A stretch of DNA of 34,717 nt from a virus (IMGVR_UViG_3300010885_002276:1-34717); one strand, 5' to 3'; numbered from the stretch's first letter, positions 8,306-15,786 are shown. Numbers and translations are program-made. Notes: generated by a model not told the origin, from the sequence alone.

Positions 8306-10153
8306 ATGGCAAATGACCATGTAAAGATGTTCACCGAAGAGTATGGCCCCATTGCCTTACAGGTGAGTTTAAAAACTGGTATTGCCCCCTCTGTTCTTTT
8401 GGCCCAGTGGGGCATGGAGTCAGACTATGGCCGTAAGTCCGTAGGTCACTTTAACTTTGGCAACATCAAAGATATGTCAGGCGCTGGAGCCGAGGCTACT
8501 GACAACAAAACCAAGTCCAAGGACAAGTATTTAAACTTTGAAAGCCCAGAGGCTTTTGGAGATTACTACGCGCATATGATGCGCCGCCTGTACCCAAGCA
8601 CGCTCAACACAGGCACAGACATTTCCAAGTATGCCGAGGGCTTACGCACAGGCGTCAAAGGCCCCTACGCCGAAGATGAAAATTATGAGGACGCAATTCG
8701 CGGGGCGCACACAGCAACTACTGCTTTTTACAAAGACCCAGACGAGTTGCCAAAAACTCGGATACCAACTCAAGCCGATCAGATTCGGCAAGAGCGCATA
8801 GAGCGCGGTGAAAACCCCGATGGGCCACCGCCATCAGCCGAGGCCGCAGAAGTTGTTAATCCGCTAGTCGCCGCAGGGGCTGGCGCTTTAACTTCTGGCG
8901 TGGGTCAAATTTTTGCTCGGCCTCCAGAATATGCCGCCAAGGCTCCAGACCTTACCAAACTAGAGGATGCGGCAGCCAAGGCCAGAACTCGCGCCGACAT
9001 TGCCGAGCAACGGTTGAGCCAACGCGCAACCAGCACAACGCCAATTACTGGCGGAACAGACCTGCCCACACTTGAGGCTGAGTACAAGCGTTCGCAATTC
9101 TTGTTCCAGCAAGCCGAGCAGGAATTGCAGGCCGCTACGTTAAGCCAAAAAGCCAAAGTGCCACCTACCCCTGCGGCGGTTGAAGTAAACGCCCCACAGG
9201 CGGGTTCTATGGCCTCCGCGACGCCTCAAATCATTACCGATCCAAATACTCCAACGATGGATCAGCAAACTCGTGCAATTCAGGGAACGACTGAAGATGG
9301 GGTAACTGGCCGCGCACGCCAGACAACTTACAACGAGCGAACCTCGCAGGTTGCGCGAAATGCGGCCAATCAACAACAGACTCTGCAAGCACTTGGTCAG
9401 CAAGGTCTTATTGACCCGAACAAGGCTATGGCTTTGACTGAGTCGATTAGTGGTTCTACGCCAAGCGGAATAAAGGTTAGCCCTGATCTTGCTGGAGAAA
9501 CGCAGCAAAAGGTTGAACTTGAACAACGCATGACCGACGACAAGGCCGCTCAAGAACGGGCGGCTCAACAGCGGGAAATGCAAAGCCTAAAGAACGAGCG
9601 GGCCTTACGATCTCAAGAGCACAGCGAGGCGCAGAGGCAACTTGAGCAGGCTCAACGCGCTAAGACTTCTGGCGTTACCCGTGCACAAAGCGTAGCAGAG
9701 ACCGCCGCTGACCGAGCCACTGCCGCACAAGCAGACTTGGCCGCTGGCCGTACTGCGGCAAAGAGCGCTCCCAGCGCAGCCGCCAGAGGATTGGAAAATG
9801 TTGGAGCAGCCGTTGGTAGAACTTCAATGTTTAACCCAGTTGGCCGAACCGTAATGGGCGGGCTAGGTGGACTAGGGGCCGCGACTGGGGTCAATACTCT
9901 GGCAAATATTCCCATTGCCGAGTTGATCAAGCGCTGGCAGGATGGTGATCGCAGCCCTGAGTTGCTCGATGCAATGAAGCAGGCTGCGGGCGCTACCGCT
10001 CAGACGGCGGCTGGTGTGGGCGCAATGCTACCCGCTACTGGGCCAAAAATGAACCGTATTAAAGGCGCTGGAACTTTAGGGACGGTGGGGCTGGGTGCTT
10101 ACCAATTGTTTAAAGAATTTCAAGATAAATCCGCACAGCCACCTGTACAATAA
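8306..10153 (+). CDS. Virion protein with N-terminal GH73-like peptidoglycan hydrolase domain
   Basis: 615 residues. Residues ~10-145 resemble the FlgJ/GH73 glucosaminidase fold: TGIAPSVLLAQWGMESDYGR with candidate catalytic Glu38, then HFNFGNIKDM (~48-57) and an FESPEAFGDYYAHMMRRLYP segment. The known family reaction is cleavage of beta-1,4 bonds in peptidoglycan glycan strands. The rest is helical and Glu/Gln/Ala-rich (coiled coil ~405-450), ending with Gly/Ala-rich hydrophobic stretches (~500-545 and near the end) that could touch membrane. This architecture fits a virion-carried enzyme that opens the wall during DNA ejection. AAGGGGAG precedes the start. It is the last gene before the late terminator. 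It could instead act at lysis, since no separate endolysin is visible. Confidence 0.75.
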   Translation: MANDHVKMFTEEYGPIALQVSLKTGIAPSVLLAQWGMESDYGRKSVGHFNFGNIKDMSGAGAEATDNKTKSKDKYLNFESPEAFGDYYAHMMRRLYPSTLNTGTDISKYAEGLRTGVKGPYAEDENYEDAIRGAHTATTAFYKDPDELPKTRIPTQADQIRQERIERGENPDGPPPSAEAAEVVNPLVAAGAGALTSGVGQIFARPPEYAAKAPDLTKLEDAAAKARTRADIAEQRLSQRATSTTPITGGTDLPTLEAEYKRSQFLFQQAEQELQAATLSQKAKVPPTPAAVEVNAPQAGSMASATPQIITDPNTPTMDQQTRAIQGTTEDGVTGRARQTTYNERTSQVARNAANQQQTLQALGQQGLIDPNKAMALTESISGSTPSGIKVSPDLAGETQQKVELEQRMTDDKAAQERAAQQREMQSLKNERALRSQEHSEAQRQLEQAQRAKTSGVTRAQSVAETAADRATAAQADLAAGRTAAKSAPSAAARGLENVGAAVGRTSMFNPVGRTVMGGLGGLGAATGVNTLANIPIAELIKRWQDGDRSPELLDAMKQAAGATAQTAAGVGAMLPATGPKMNRIKGAGTLGTVGLGAYQLFKEFQDKSAQPPVQ

Positions 10154-10184
10154 ATTTAGGAGCAGTTGCCACTCTCCGTTATTG

Positions 10185-10215
10185 GCCCCCCTCGTAAAAA
10201 AGGGGGGCTTTTTTT
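10185..10215 (+). terminator. Rho-independent terminator of the late operon
   Basis: A perfect 7-bp stem (GCCCCCC at 10185-10191 with GGGGGGC at 10202-10208), a 10-base loop and a run of seven T (10209-10215) lie 31 bases after the last virion gene. The opposite strand lacks a T-run after the stem, so it mainly stops + transcription before the convergent operon. Confidence 0.9.
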
Positions 10216-10339
10216 ATGCGTTACCGCCAGTGTGGAAGATTAAGAGTTGGGTCTGCATGAATTGCTCCTTGGCCTCCTCTACGCCAGCCTCAAAGCCTTC
10301 CTCATAACCTTGGTCAAAAGCATCCATCCAAGTGGTCAT
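10214..10339 (-). CDS. Small hypothetical protein, end of the minus-strand operon
   Basis: 41 residues, acidic with Glu/Gly-rich helix MTTWMDAFDQGYEEGFEAG. The frame can be opened to 10411, but the ATG at 10339 forms an ATGA overlap with the stop of the upstream gene, the rule in this genome, so the short form is preferred. The DQGYEEGFEAGVEEA pattern is a heptad-like repeat of acidic and glycine residues often seen in small phage proteins. Function unknown. The end overlaps the T-run of the convergent late terminator by two bases. Confidence 0.6.
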   Translation of the reverse strand: MTTWMDAFDQGYEEGFEAGVEEAKEQFMQTQLLIFHTGGNA

Positions 10340-10563
10340 TGACTCTTCGGTCTCTGACTTTCCAACGAGCGGGCCACTTCGGGGTTCATGTCGTTCACAA
10401 TTTTTACGCATCTTTGGTGCTCCCTTCCAGCAAGGATCGGTTGAAGGTACGCCTCCAGTTTATGCGCAAACTGGACAATGTCGACCTCGTCGGCAATTAC
10501 CGCATCGGGTTCGTATTGGTCACAGTAAAAAAAGATTTGTTTTATTTCTTCGCTACTCAGCAT
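10336..10563 (-). CDS. Small hypothetical protein of the recombination operon
   Basis: 75 residues, helical and acidic N-terminus (MLSSEEIKQIFFYCDQYEPDA), basic C-terminus (RSLESQRPKSQ). GAGG stands upstream with a 5-base spacer (GAGGTATCC-ATG). It follows the exonuclease gene by 7 bases and overlaps the next gene by ATGA, so it belongs to the same transcript. No motif identifies a function; an accessory to the exonuclease is possible only by position. Confidence 0.75.
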   Translation of the reverse strand: MLSSEEIKQIFFYCDQYEPDAVIADEVDIVQFAHKLEAYLQPILAGREHQRCVKIVNDMNPEVARSLESQRPKSQ

Positions 10564-10570
10564 GGATACC

Positions 10571-11338
10571 TCATTGATGTTGATTTTTTAATTGCCAGAA
10601 TGACAGCAGGTGCATGAACATATCGAAGCCTCGGTTCAAGTCTTCGGCTGACCATTCTTTGACGACGACTAAGCCGGGGACATTGCGGGACACAAATACG
10701 TTAGCGCACCGTGCCTGCGGGATGCCTAGACCAACTCGATATGCCGAGAGTTGCATAAGGTGCTCATCGTATGCGTCGACCTTTGCGGGGTCGGTAAACT
10801 CTTTGGTCTTGATGTCAATGACACCGTTAAGGGAGCCAGCGCAAAATAGATCGCACTTACCTCCATAACCCGCCTCGTGTGCGAATGATCTTTCAGAAAT
10901 CCAAATGGCGTCACCAAAATGCTCGGTGATTGCTTTGGTACAGGCGGCAACACTCTCTTGGTGTTTTCCTGTGGGGCTATCTTCATAATGTCCTTGAATA
11001 GATGCGTGGATGTCAGTTCCCGCATCCGCCGCCGAGCGACCCTGTTCTTTGGAATCTTTGATGATTCGGTCGATGTATTCCTTTTCAGGTTCGTCGGGGC
11101 GGCGGGGAAGGGTTAGCGCCGCATACAACACTTGTTGTTGCATCCAAGCCAGCAGGGCTGGTTTCGCGGCGGTATTCAAGATTGTAGTGACACTGGGCAC
11201 AAGATTCATTTTGCGGGCATCGCGCAGGGTTGTGTTGCGCTGACCGCCCTTCGCCGCCTCTACGGTGTATTGCGGCCAACCCTCGCGGGTATACCAATGA
11301 TTCGATTCAGATGCTCTTGGCGCTGATACTGATAGCAT
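10571..11338 (-). CDS. PD-(D/E)XK (RecB/Cas4-type) exonuclease
   Basis: 255 residues from the ATG at 11338, chosen because GGAGG lies 6 bases upstream; a longer frame to 11407 has no such site and would overlap the upstream gene more. Motifs: a GTDIH helix (His111), Glu149, Asp163 in GGKCDLF, Asp175 and Lys177 in VIDIKTK, and QLSAY at ~196-200. These match the metal-binding Asp, D-x-K and QxxxY elements of the Cas4/RecB nuclease fold. The known role is processive exonuclease digestion for recombination. With the SSB-like gene upstream it forms a recombination module, although no RecT/Erf annealase is recognised. I judge the fold confident; polarity and substrate are not visible. Confidence 0.88.
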   Translation of the reverse strand: MLSVSAPRASESNHWYTREGWPQYTVEAAKGGQRNTTLRDARKMNLVPSVTTILNTAAKPALLAWMQQQVLYAALTLPRRPDEPEKEYIDRIIKDSKEQGRSAADAGTDIHASIQGHYEDSPTGKHQESVAACTKAITEHFGDAIWISERSFAHEAGYGGKCDLFCAGSLNGVIDIKTKEFTDPAKVDAYDEHLMQLSAYRVGLGIPQARCANVFVSRNVPGLVVVKEWSAEDLNRGFDMFMHLLSFWQLKNQHQ

Positions 11339-11561
11339 TTTTGTCCTCCATGCGTTTTTTGGCTTGGTAGCGTTTTGAGTACTCGAGCTGCTTGGCTCGT
11401 TGCGCATCAGTCAGCTTATGCTTAGGCTTGTCTTTGACGCCGCTAAGAACCTTTACCCTTGCGACCAAGTACACAATTTCGGCGCTCATGTCGCCAACAA
11501 TTTTGCGCAGGGCGGCAATGTCCGATTTAAGTTGAATCCGTTCTTCGTTTGAGATAAACAT
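11307..11561 (-). CDS. Small coiled-coil, basic-tailed protein
   Basis: 84 residues. The N-terminal half is a leucine/isoleucine heptad helix (MFISNEERIQLKSDIAALRKIVGD). The C-terminal half is very basic and Gln/Lys-rich (KHKLTDAQRAKQLEYSKRYQAKKR), as in nucleic-acid-binding tails. AAGGA lies upstream with a suitable spacer. The 3' end overlaps the exonuclease start by 32 bases, and the gene starts 14 bases after the SSB-like gene. A DNA-binding accessory role is a guess from charge; no family recognised. Confidence 0.75.
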   Translation of the reverse strand: MFISNEERIQLKSDIAALRKIVGDMSAEIVYLVARVKVLSGVKDKPKHKLTDAQRAKQLEYSKRYQAKKRMEDKNAISISAKSI

Positions 11562-11575
11562 GGTGATCCTTTAAA

Positions 11576-12226
11576 TTAAAACGGCACGTCGTCAGCCATG
11601 TCATCAAAGCCAGAACTGGCCTTGGGCTTGGTAAACTTGTCACCGCTTTGGCGGTCTTTCCACTCGGGAGTGTTTTGAATCTTTTCCTTGGTCTTGTTTC
11701 CAAAGGTTTCAAACAACGCCATGTCTGGGTTGTCAAGATCAAAAATCTTCAACTCGTTGTGCGGCTCTGGTAGCCCAGCTTTTTTGATTTGTGGCGATAC
11801 GGGGTTGATGCTGGAAATGTTGGTGTAGTCATTCCCATCGTTGCCCTTTTCTTTCACAATCGACAGCAAGGCCCAAGCACCCAAAATGTTTTTGAGTTGG
11901 AACCCATCGAGTTCATCCGACGTAAACGCTCGAGAGCGCCAGTTCTCAAGTTCTTGACGCAAGATGGCCTTGTCGGCAAGGCTTGCAGTAAAGTTCTTGC
12001 TGATGGATAGCGGCTCACCCTTTTCTGTGGAAAGAGGCTTGCCGTCGGCATCCTCGCTGTGCACCTCAAACTGCAACATCACCTTTGGTTGCTGCTTGGT
12101 TGTGCCCTTCCAAGCGGTGGTTTGTGTTCCCATATCAACGATACGGTAGCAACGCGCTAGGTGCATCCCGGGCGGGACAGCCTTAAATGAGGACGTGCCC
12201 CCTGATGCTTTCACTGTTAATCCCAT
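11576..12226 (-). CDS. Single-stranded DNA-binding protein-like
   Basis: 216 residues with AAGGAG before the ATG. The body is a beta-rich domain (PPGMHLARCYRIVDMGTQ, KVMLQFEVHSED, then SISKNFTASL, followed by helix LRQELENWRSRAFTSDEL and AWALLSIVKEKGNDGNDYTNI) that resembles a phage protein family I associate with ssDNA binding. The decisive sign is the disordered C-terminus ending FDDMADDVPF, the acidic tip used by bacterial SSB proteins to dock replication and repair partners. The predicted role is to coat ssDNA in replication and recombination and recruit the neighbouring exonuclease. The sequence is not classic E. coli Ssb, so the assignment rests on tip, fold pattern and context. Confidence 0.75.
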   Translation of the reverse strand: MGLTVKASGGTSSFKAVPPGMHLARCYRIVDMGTQTTAWKGTTKQQPKVMLQFEVHSEDADGKPLSTEKGEPLSISKNFTASLADKAILRQELENWRSRAFTSDELDGFQLKNILGAWALLSIVKEKGNDGNDYTNISSINPVSPQIKKAGLPEPHNELKIFDLDNPDMALFETFGNKTKEKIQNTPEWKDRQSGDKFTKPKASSGFDDMADDVPF

Positions 12227-12414
12227 GATTCGCTCCTTGCAATTGAGATAGTTTCAAGTTTCACTGTCGCTTGCTTCTTAGGAAGTCCGCACTCATAGCG
12301 GATGATGTCCCAATCGGCCCCTGTAGCAAGACCAGCCTCAGCCCGTTCAAGAGCCTCCTCTAGTCCTTGCATTCTTTCCAACATAAGTTGGTGCATTTCG
12401 TCTTCGCTGTGCAT
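12217..12414 (-). CDS. Small helical protein, first gene of the minus operon
   Basis: 65 residues, acidic helix MHSEDEMHQLMLERMQGLEEALERAEAG followed by a small globular part (DWDIIRYECGLPKKQ). The stop overlaps the SSB-like start by 10 bases. The start has only a weak purine stretch upstream; a second ATG at 12396 is possible. It lies directly downstream of the minus-strand promoter of the divergent control region, so it is the first translated gene there. Function not recognised. Confidence 0.65.
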   Translation of the reverse strand: MHSEDEMHQLMLERMQGLEEALERAEAGLATGADWDIIRYECGLPKKQATVKLETISIARSESWD

Positions 12415-12533
12415 AGTTGTTCGCTTTCACGTTAAACTGACCTCACTGTACCATGTTTAATTTGAACATACAACATATCTTGCGCAAATAATTTTTTAGT
12501 GTAAGATGGCCTTAACTCACCGAAAGGAGCCGC
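12415..12533. promoter_or_regulatory. Divergent control region between the two early operons
   Basis: 119 AT-rich bases separating the minus recombination operon from the plus replication operon. The minus promoter has -35 TTGTAT (12473-12468) and -10 TACAGT (12450-12445) with a 17-base spacer. The plus promoter has -35 TTGCGC (12480-12485), spacer 16 and -10 TAAGAT (12502-12507). The adjacent HTH gene is a natural regulator. Several T/A-rich half sites exist but no clear repeated operator. Confidence 0.7.
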
Positions 12534-12746
12534 ATGACGTTAAATGAATTTTTTGAGGGTAAACCACGGGGAACCAAAATCGCTTTAGCCCGTAAATTAG
12601 GCATCAGCAAGACTTGGTTTTCATTGATTTGTACGGGGCGACAACTGCCTAGCCCAGAACTCGCAAGAGACATTGAAATACACACAGGCAGGAAAGTGAA
12701 GAGGGCTGAACTTCGGCCCGACATTTTTGGAAAGACAGCGAAATGA
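12534..12746 (+). CDS. Cro/YdaS-like HTH transcriptional regulator
   Basis: 70 residues, AAGGAG upstream. The sequence TKIALARKLGISKTWFSLICTGRQLPSPELARDIEIHTG (residues ~14-52) is a canonical five-helix lambda-repressor-like HTH: LARKLGIS is helix 2, KTWFSLICTGR the recognition helix. The pattern matches the YdaS/Cro-type phage antitoxin-repressor family. It sits beside the divergent control region and probably binds it to switch between early programmes. It is first in the replication operon and overlaps the next start by ATGA, so it is autoregulated if it binds the adjacent promoter (inference). The host equivalent would be CI/Cro control, yet no integrase is in the window. Confidence 0.85.
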   Translation: MTLNEFFEGKPRGTKIALARKLGISKTWFSLICTGRQLPSPELARDIEIHTGRKVKRAELRPDIFGKTAK

Positions 12747-13393
12747 TTTGGTACAAATTCCACATTGGCGATTACATCTCACACACCATGCACTTATACG
12801 ATGCCGAGGACTTGGCGTATCGACGATTGCTTGACTGGTACTACATGGGCGAGAAGCCTTTGCCGCTCGACACTGCGCTGGTTGCAAGGCGCATTCGTTT
12901 GGATGAAGACGTTGTAACGCCAGTGTTGAATGAGTTTTTTGAGAAGACCGAAGATGGGTACATCAACAGCCGAGCCGACAAAGAAATTGGGGCCTACAGC
13001 GTTAGGGTTGAATTAAACAGACGGTCAGCAAAAATGGGCGGTAGACCCAAAACCATTGTGGTTCCTAAAAACGATCCATTGTGTAACCCTAACAGAACAG
13101 AAACAGAACAGAAACAGAATAAAGAGATTACGTCGTCAAAGACGACTAGGTTCTCAGAGTTTTGGGATGCATGGCCGAAGTCACCCCGTAAGGTTGGCAA
13201 GTCCACCTGCGAGAAGAAGTGGAAGGCTGGTGGTCTTGATGGTGTGGCTGACCAAATCATTGCCCACGTTAATGCCTTAAAGGGTACAGAGCAGTGGACG
13301 ACGGGTTTTGAGCCATCCCCGCAGACTTACATCAACCAACGGCGGTGGAATGATGGGGATGAGCCTGAGAATGTCTTCAGGAGGGGCGTATGA
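12743..13393 (+). CDS. DUF1376-type phage replication initiation protein
   Basis: 216 residues. The N-terminus (MIWYKFHIGDYISHTMHL, then DLAYRRLLDWYYMGEKPLP) is the DUF1376/YdaU signature of phage replication-associated proteins, covering ~1-95. A basic Gly/Arg linker (KMGGRPKT) follows, then a C-terminal region with FWDAWPKSPRKVGKSTCEKKW (~135-160). That segment resembles phage replication O-like proteins and may contact DNA or helicase. Genes are joined by ATGA on both sides. Predicted role: origin binding and helicase recruitment before the zinc-primase and helicase genes. The exact origin is not identified; as in lambda O it may lie inside this gene. Confidence 0.8.
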   Translation: MIWYKFHIGDYISHTMHLYDAEDLAYRRLLDWYYMGEKPLPLDTALVARRIRLDEDVVTPVLNEFFEKTEDGYINSRADKEIGAYSVRVELNRRSAKMGGRPKTIVVPKNDPLCNPNRTETEQKQNKEITSSKTTRFSEFWDAWPKSPRKVGKSTCEKKWKAGGLDGVADQIIAHVNALKGTEQWTTGFEPSPQTYINQRRWNDGDEPENVFRRGV

Positions 13394-13800
13394 GCCTTGA
13401 GAGGCTTTTAAATTCATTGGTAAGGGTAAAGGGTCGAAAAGGCTCTTGGACGGCTTCCTGCCCCGCTCACGATGACAAGTCGCCATCGTTGGCGGTTCGG
13501 CAGTTGGAAGATGGGCGCATCTTGCTCCACTGCTTTGGTGGGTGCTCGGTGCATGACGTACTTGGGGCGGTGGGCTTGGAGATGGCCGACTTGTTCCCTG
13601 ACGGCGGTGAAAACAAAAAAGCGGCCAAGCCAGCGTTTTATGCCACAGACCTACTACGGGTCATTGCTTTTGAAACCTTAGTGGTTTCCATCGGGGCAAG
13701 TGACATGGGCAAAGGTAAGACACTCAACGATAAGGACATACAGAGAATGAAAATAGCAGCACAGCGAATTCAAGAAGCGGCGAGGTATGCAAATGTCTGA
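13390..13800 (+). CDS. Stand-alone CHC2-like zinc-finger domain of a primase
   Basis: 136 residues. Cys24-x2-His27 (CPAHDDKSPSL) and Cys48-x3-Cys52 (LHCFGGC) form the C-H-C-C zinc site of DnaG/T7 gp4-type primase N-terminal domains, which read the template trinucleotide. No TOPRIM or RNA polymerase domain follows. The remainder (~70-136) is short and helical. The gene overlaps the upstream gene by ATGA and the helicase gene by 8 bases. It might recruit host DnaG, or act with a primase elsewhere in the phage; the window does not decide. Length is far below a full primase (about 550-600 residues). Confidence 0.8.
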   Translation: MSLERLLNSLVRVKGRKGSWTASCPAHDDKSPSLAVRQLEDGRILLHCFGGCSVHDVLGAVGLEMADLFPDGGENKKAAKPAFYATDLLRVIAFETLVVSIGASDMGKGKTLNDKDIQRMKIAAQRIQEAARYANV

Positions 13801-14791
13801 CCTTGAGCAAATTGCACAGAGACTCGACCAGTCGCGCCAGAACCGAGAGTTTGGCCCCGACGACTTTGATGTCGACCAGTATTACGCACCCAGCGACGTT
13901 CACCTGAAGGTGCGCGTGGCGAAGGACTACATTGCCGAAATCATCGACGATGTGATCAACCCCAAGATTGAGCGGGTATCCACCATGCCGTGGGCCAAGT
14001 CGGTTCACAGTTTTAACTACCGCCCCGGAGAGGTGACGCTATACGCTGGCTCCAACGGTGGTGGCAAGTCCATGATCACGGGTCAAGTGGCTTTGGGGCT
14101 GATCAAGCAAAAGCAGCGCATTTGCATTGCGTCGTTTGAGATGAAACCCAAGCGCACGCTGTACCGAATGATGCGACAGTTTGCGGGTGAGGACATCAGC
14201 ATCCCCCGCTACATGGACAAAGAAAAATACATCGGTGGCATTGCCCAGCGGTTTGACGAGTTTTGCGGCCAGAACCTTTGGCTGTATGACCAGCAGGGCA
14301 CTACATCGACCATGCAAGTGATTGCTATGGCGAGGTACTGTGCGGTCGAGTTGGGCGTGACTCATATTTTTATCGACAGCTTGATGAAGGTTGTGTCGGG
14401 TGAGGACGATTACAACGCGCAGAAATCTTTTGTAGATGCCATCACCGCATTGGCTCGTGACCAAAACATCCATGTGCACCTGATTCACCACATCCGCAAG
14501 TTGGCGAACGAAGAGATGATGCCCAACAAGAACGACATCAAGGGTACGGGCGCGATTGCTGACCAAGTCGATAACGTGTTGCTCATGTGGCGCAACAAGA
14601 AAAAGGAACACGACGCACAACAGGGAAAGATGGTTGACCTGAAGACGCCTGACGCCATGCTGATGTGCGAGAAGCAGCGAAACGGTGAGGCCGAGGAGTG
14701 GTATCACCTTTGGTACAGAAAGGAAAGCCAGCAGTTTGTCGAGAACCCCGATAGCGTGCCGATGGCGTTTGATGCGGGGGGAAGGTTTTGA
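13793..14791 (+). CDS. DnaB-like replicative helicase ATPase
   Basis: 332 residues from the ATG at 13793, which has GAGG 7 bases upstream; the ATG at 13787 is too close to it. RecA-fold core: Walker A AGSNGGGKS (~85-93), SFEMKPKR with a candidate catalytic Glu116, Walker B THIFIDSLMK (Asp195), and HLIHHIRK (~229-236), the sensor-like H4 motif of DnaB/T7 gp4. A short N-terminal leader precedes the core and no DnaB N-terminal collar domain is evident. It unwinds DNA ahead of the polymerase, which must come from the host or unseen sequence. With the preceding zinc-finger gene it looks like a split version of a T7-gp4-type primase-helicase lacking the catalytic primase part. Confidence 0.9.
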   Translation: MSDLEQIAQRLDQSRQNREFGPDDFDVDQYYAPSDVHLKVRVAKDYIAEIIDDVINPKIERVSTMPWAKSVHSFNYRPGEVTLYAGSNGGGKSMITGQVALGLIKQKQRICIASFEMKPKRTLYRMMRQFAGEDISIPRYMDKEKYIGGIAQRFDEFCGQNLWLYDQQGTTSTMQVIAMARYCAVELGVTHIFIDSLMKVVSGEDDYNAQKSFVDAITALARDQNIHVHLIHHIRKLANEEMMPNKNDIKGTGAIADQVDNVLLMWRNKKKEHDAQQGKMVDLKTPDAMLMCEKQRNGEAEEWYHLWYRKESQQFVENPDSVPMAFDAGGRF

Positions 14792-15030
14792 GTACGTCGC
14801 AGGAGGGAGAGGGGGCCGACGAGAACCGACATCGGTGTCTTGTTCGGCACATCATCACGATGCGAATGAAGGATCGAGGCAGCGCATATGGTTGGATCAA
14901 TGGGTATGTTGACTACAACGGCAAACGCTTCAAGGGTTGGAACGAATTGCACCCCAACTCACGGTTAGAAAAAGATGTCAGGGATCAGTGGTCTAAAAAC
15001 AATCGCGGTAGCGAAGGAGAGTGGAAATGA
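14788..15030 (+). CDS. Small basic hypothetical protein
   Basis: 80 residues if a TTG at 14788 is used: it overlaps the helicase stop as TTGA and has GAAGG just upstream. The next start, ATG at 14860, has no good ribosome site. The C-terminal ~55 residues look folded (DRGSAYGWINGYVDYNGKRF, then KGWNELHP, KDVRDQWSKN). Aromatic and charged residues suggest a small nucleic-acid-associated protein, but no family is recognised. Confidence 0.55.
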   Translation: MSTSQEGEGADENRHRCLVRHIITMRMKDRGSAYGWINGYVDYNGKRFKGWNELHPNSRLEKDVRDQWSKNNRGSEGEWK

Positions 15031-15275
15031 ATATTTTTGAACAGGGCAAAACCCTTTTTACACAAAACGAATTTAACGAGGCATTGGCTCAAGCAAAGGC
15101 CGAGATCATGGCTATTGCAATTCAAGCGACCAAGCAGGCAATCTTCATTGAGCGCGAAGCCTGCGCTGAGTTAGTCATGCAAATTGCAGACCGCGAGGAC
15201 GAGGGTGAAGTCGCTACGGCGCTACGCAATGCGGCGAATGAAGTTATTAATCGGACGCCTGCGCCGCGCCAATGA
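15027..15275 (+). CDS. Small alanine-rich helical protein
   Basis: 82 residues from ATG 15027; a GTG at 15021 is in frame but AAGGAG lies exactly 7 bases before the ATG, so the ATG is preferred. Composition is Ala/Glu-rich, helical (FNEALAQAKAEIMAIAIQATK, FIEREACAELVMQIADREDEG). It overlaps the preceding stop and the RusA start by ATGA. Similar small proteins often accompany RusA in phage operons; function is unknown. Confidence 0.7.
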   Translation: MNIFEQGKTLFTQNEFNEALAQAKAEIMAIAIQATKQAIFIEREACAELVMQIADREDEGEVATALRNAANEVINRTPAPRQ

Positions 15276-15616
15276 CTGAGTTCACACTGCCTTGGCCCCC
15301 AAGCGTGAACACTTACTGGCGCACGTTTCGCGGGCGAATGATCATCAGCGCCAAGGGCAGGAAGTACCGAATAGCAGTTGCGCGGCAAATCATTGACCAG
15401 CAGTGCGGGAAGCGACTTGCGGGAAGGCTGAAAGTTGAGATCGAGGCGTGGAGACCTGACAACCGCCGCCGCGATTTGGACAACCTGTTTAAGGCAGCTT
15501 TAGACGGCTGCACTCATGCGGGTGTGTGGGAAGACGATAGCAACATTGTCGACCTGAGAATTTATTGGGCCGAGTCAATCGGTGGAATGTTAAAAGTGAA
15601 AGTGAGCGAAGTATGA
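15272..15616 (+). CDS. rusA: RusA-family Holliday junction resolvase
   Basis: 114 residues, close to the usual RusA length (about 120). LPWPPSVNTYWR at the N-terminus and RRRDLDNLFKAALDGCTHAGVWEDD (Asp68, Asp70, Lys74, Asp89) match the RusA catalytic acidic cluster and lysine. The enzyme dimerises and cuts Holliday junctions symmetrically, allowing resolution of recombined or branched DNA before packaging. Genes overlap at both ends by ATGA. Its neighbour set (helicase, replication proteins) is the typical phage context for RusA. Assignment is confident at the family level; cleavage preference was not assessed. Confidence 0.92.
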   Translation: MTEFTLPWPPSVNTYWRTFRGRMIISAKGRKYRIAVARQIIDQQCGKRLAGRLKVEIEAWRPDNRRRDLDNLFKAALDGCTHAGVWEDDSNIVDLRIYWAESIGGMLKVKVSEV

Positions 15617-15786
15617 AAACGGAACCAGATTGGATTGATGTTGTCGCGATGGTGGCAATGTTGGCGATTTTAAGTAAAGCAAAGGGTGGTACACCGCTGG
15701 CCGTGGCTAGGTCAGCGTATGACTTTGCCGAGGCAATGATGGAGGAGCGCGACAGGCTCTACCCAGATGGAGGCCGCAATGATTAA
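15613..15786 (+). CDS. Small hypothetical protein
   Basis: 57 residues from the ATG at 15613, which overlaps the rusA stop by ATGA; a frame opening at 15565 would run inside rusA and is rejected. A hydrophobic N-terminal helix (WIDVVAMVAMLAILSKAKGG) may be a membrane anchor or a buried helix; an acidic helix follows (FAEAMMEERDRLYPDGG). Function unknown; it may be membrane-associated if the first helix inserts. The end overlaps the next gene by 8 bases. Confidence 0.65.
   Translation: MKTEPDWIDVVAMVAMLAILSKAKGGTPLAVARSAYDFAEAMMEERDRLYPDGGRND

Noticed and set aside
10340-10411. Longer start (10411) for the small last gene of the minus operon
   Set aside because: The ATG at 10339 forms the ATGA overlap used throughout, whereas the extension would lie inside the neighbouring gene.
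12455-12461. GTTTAAT in the divergent control region as a fifth promoter-box copy
   Set aside because: Only the 7-mer matches; the TTAYACY half is missing. A few 7-mer matches are expected by chance in this length of DNA, so it is not counted.
14039-14707. Long minus-strand frame opposite the helicase
   Set aside because: The + strand carries intact Walker A, Walker B and H4-like motifs; the antisense frame has none and no upstream signals.
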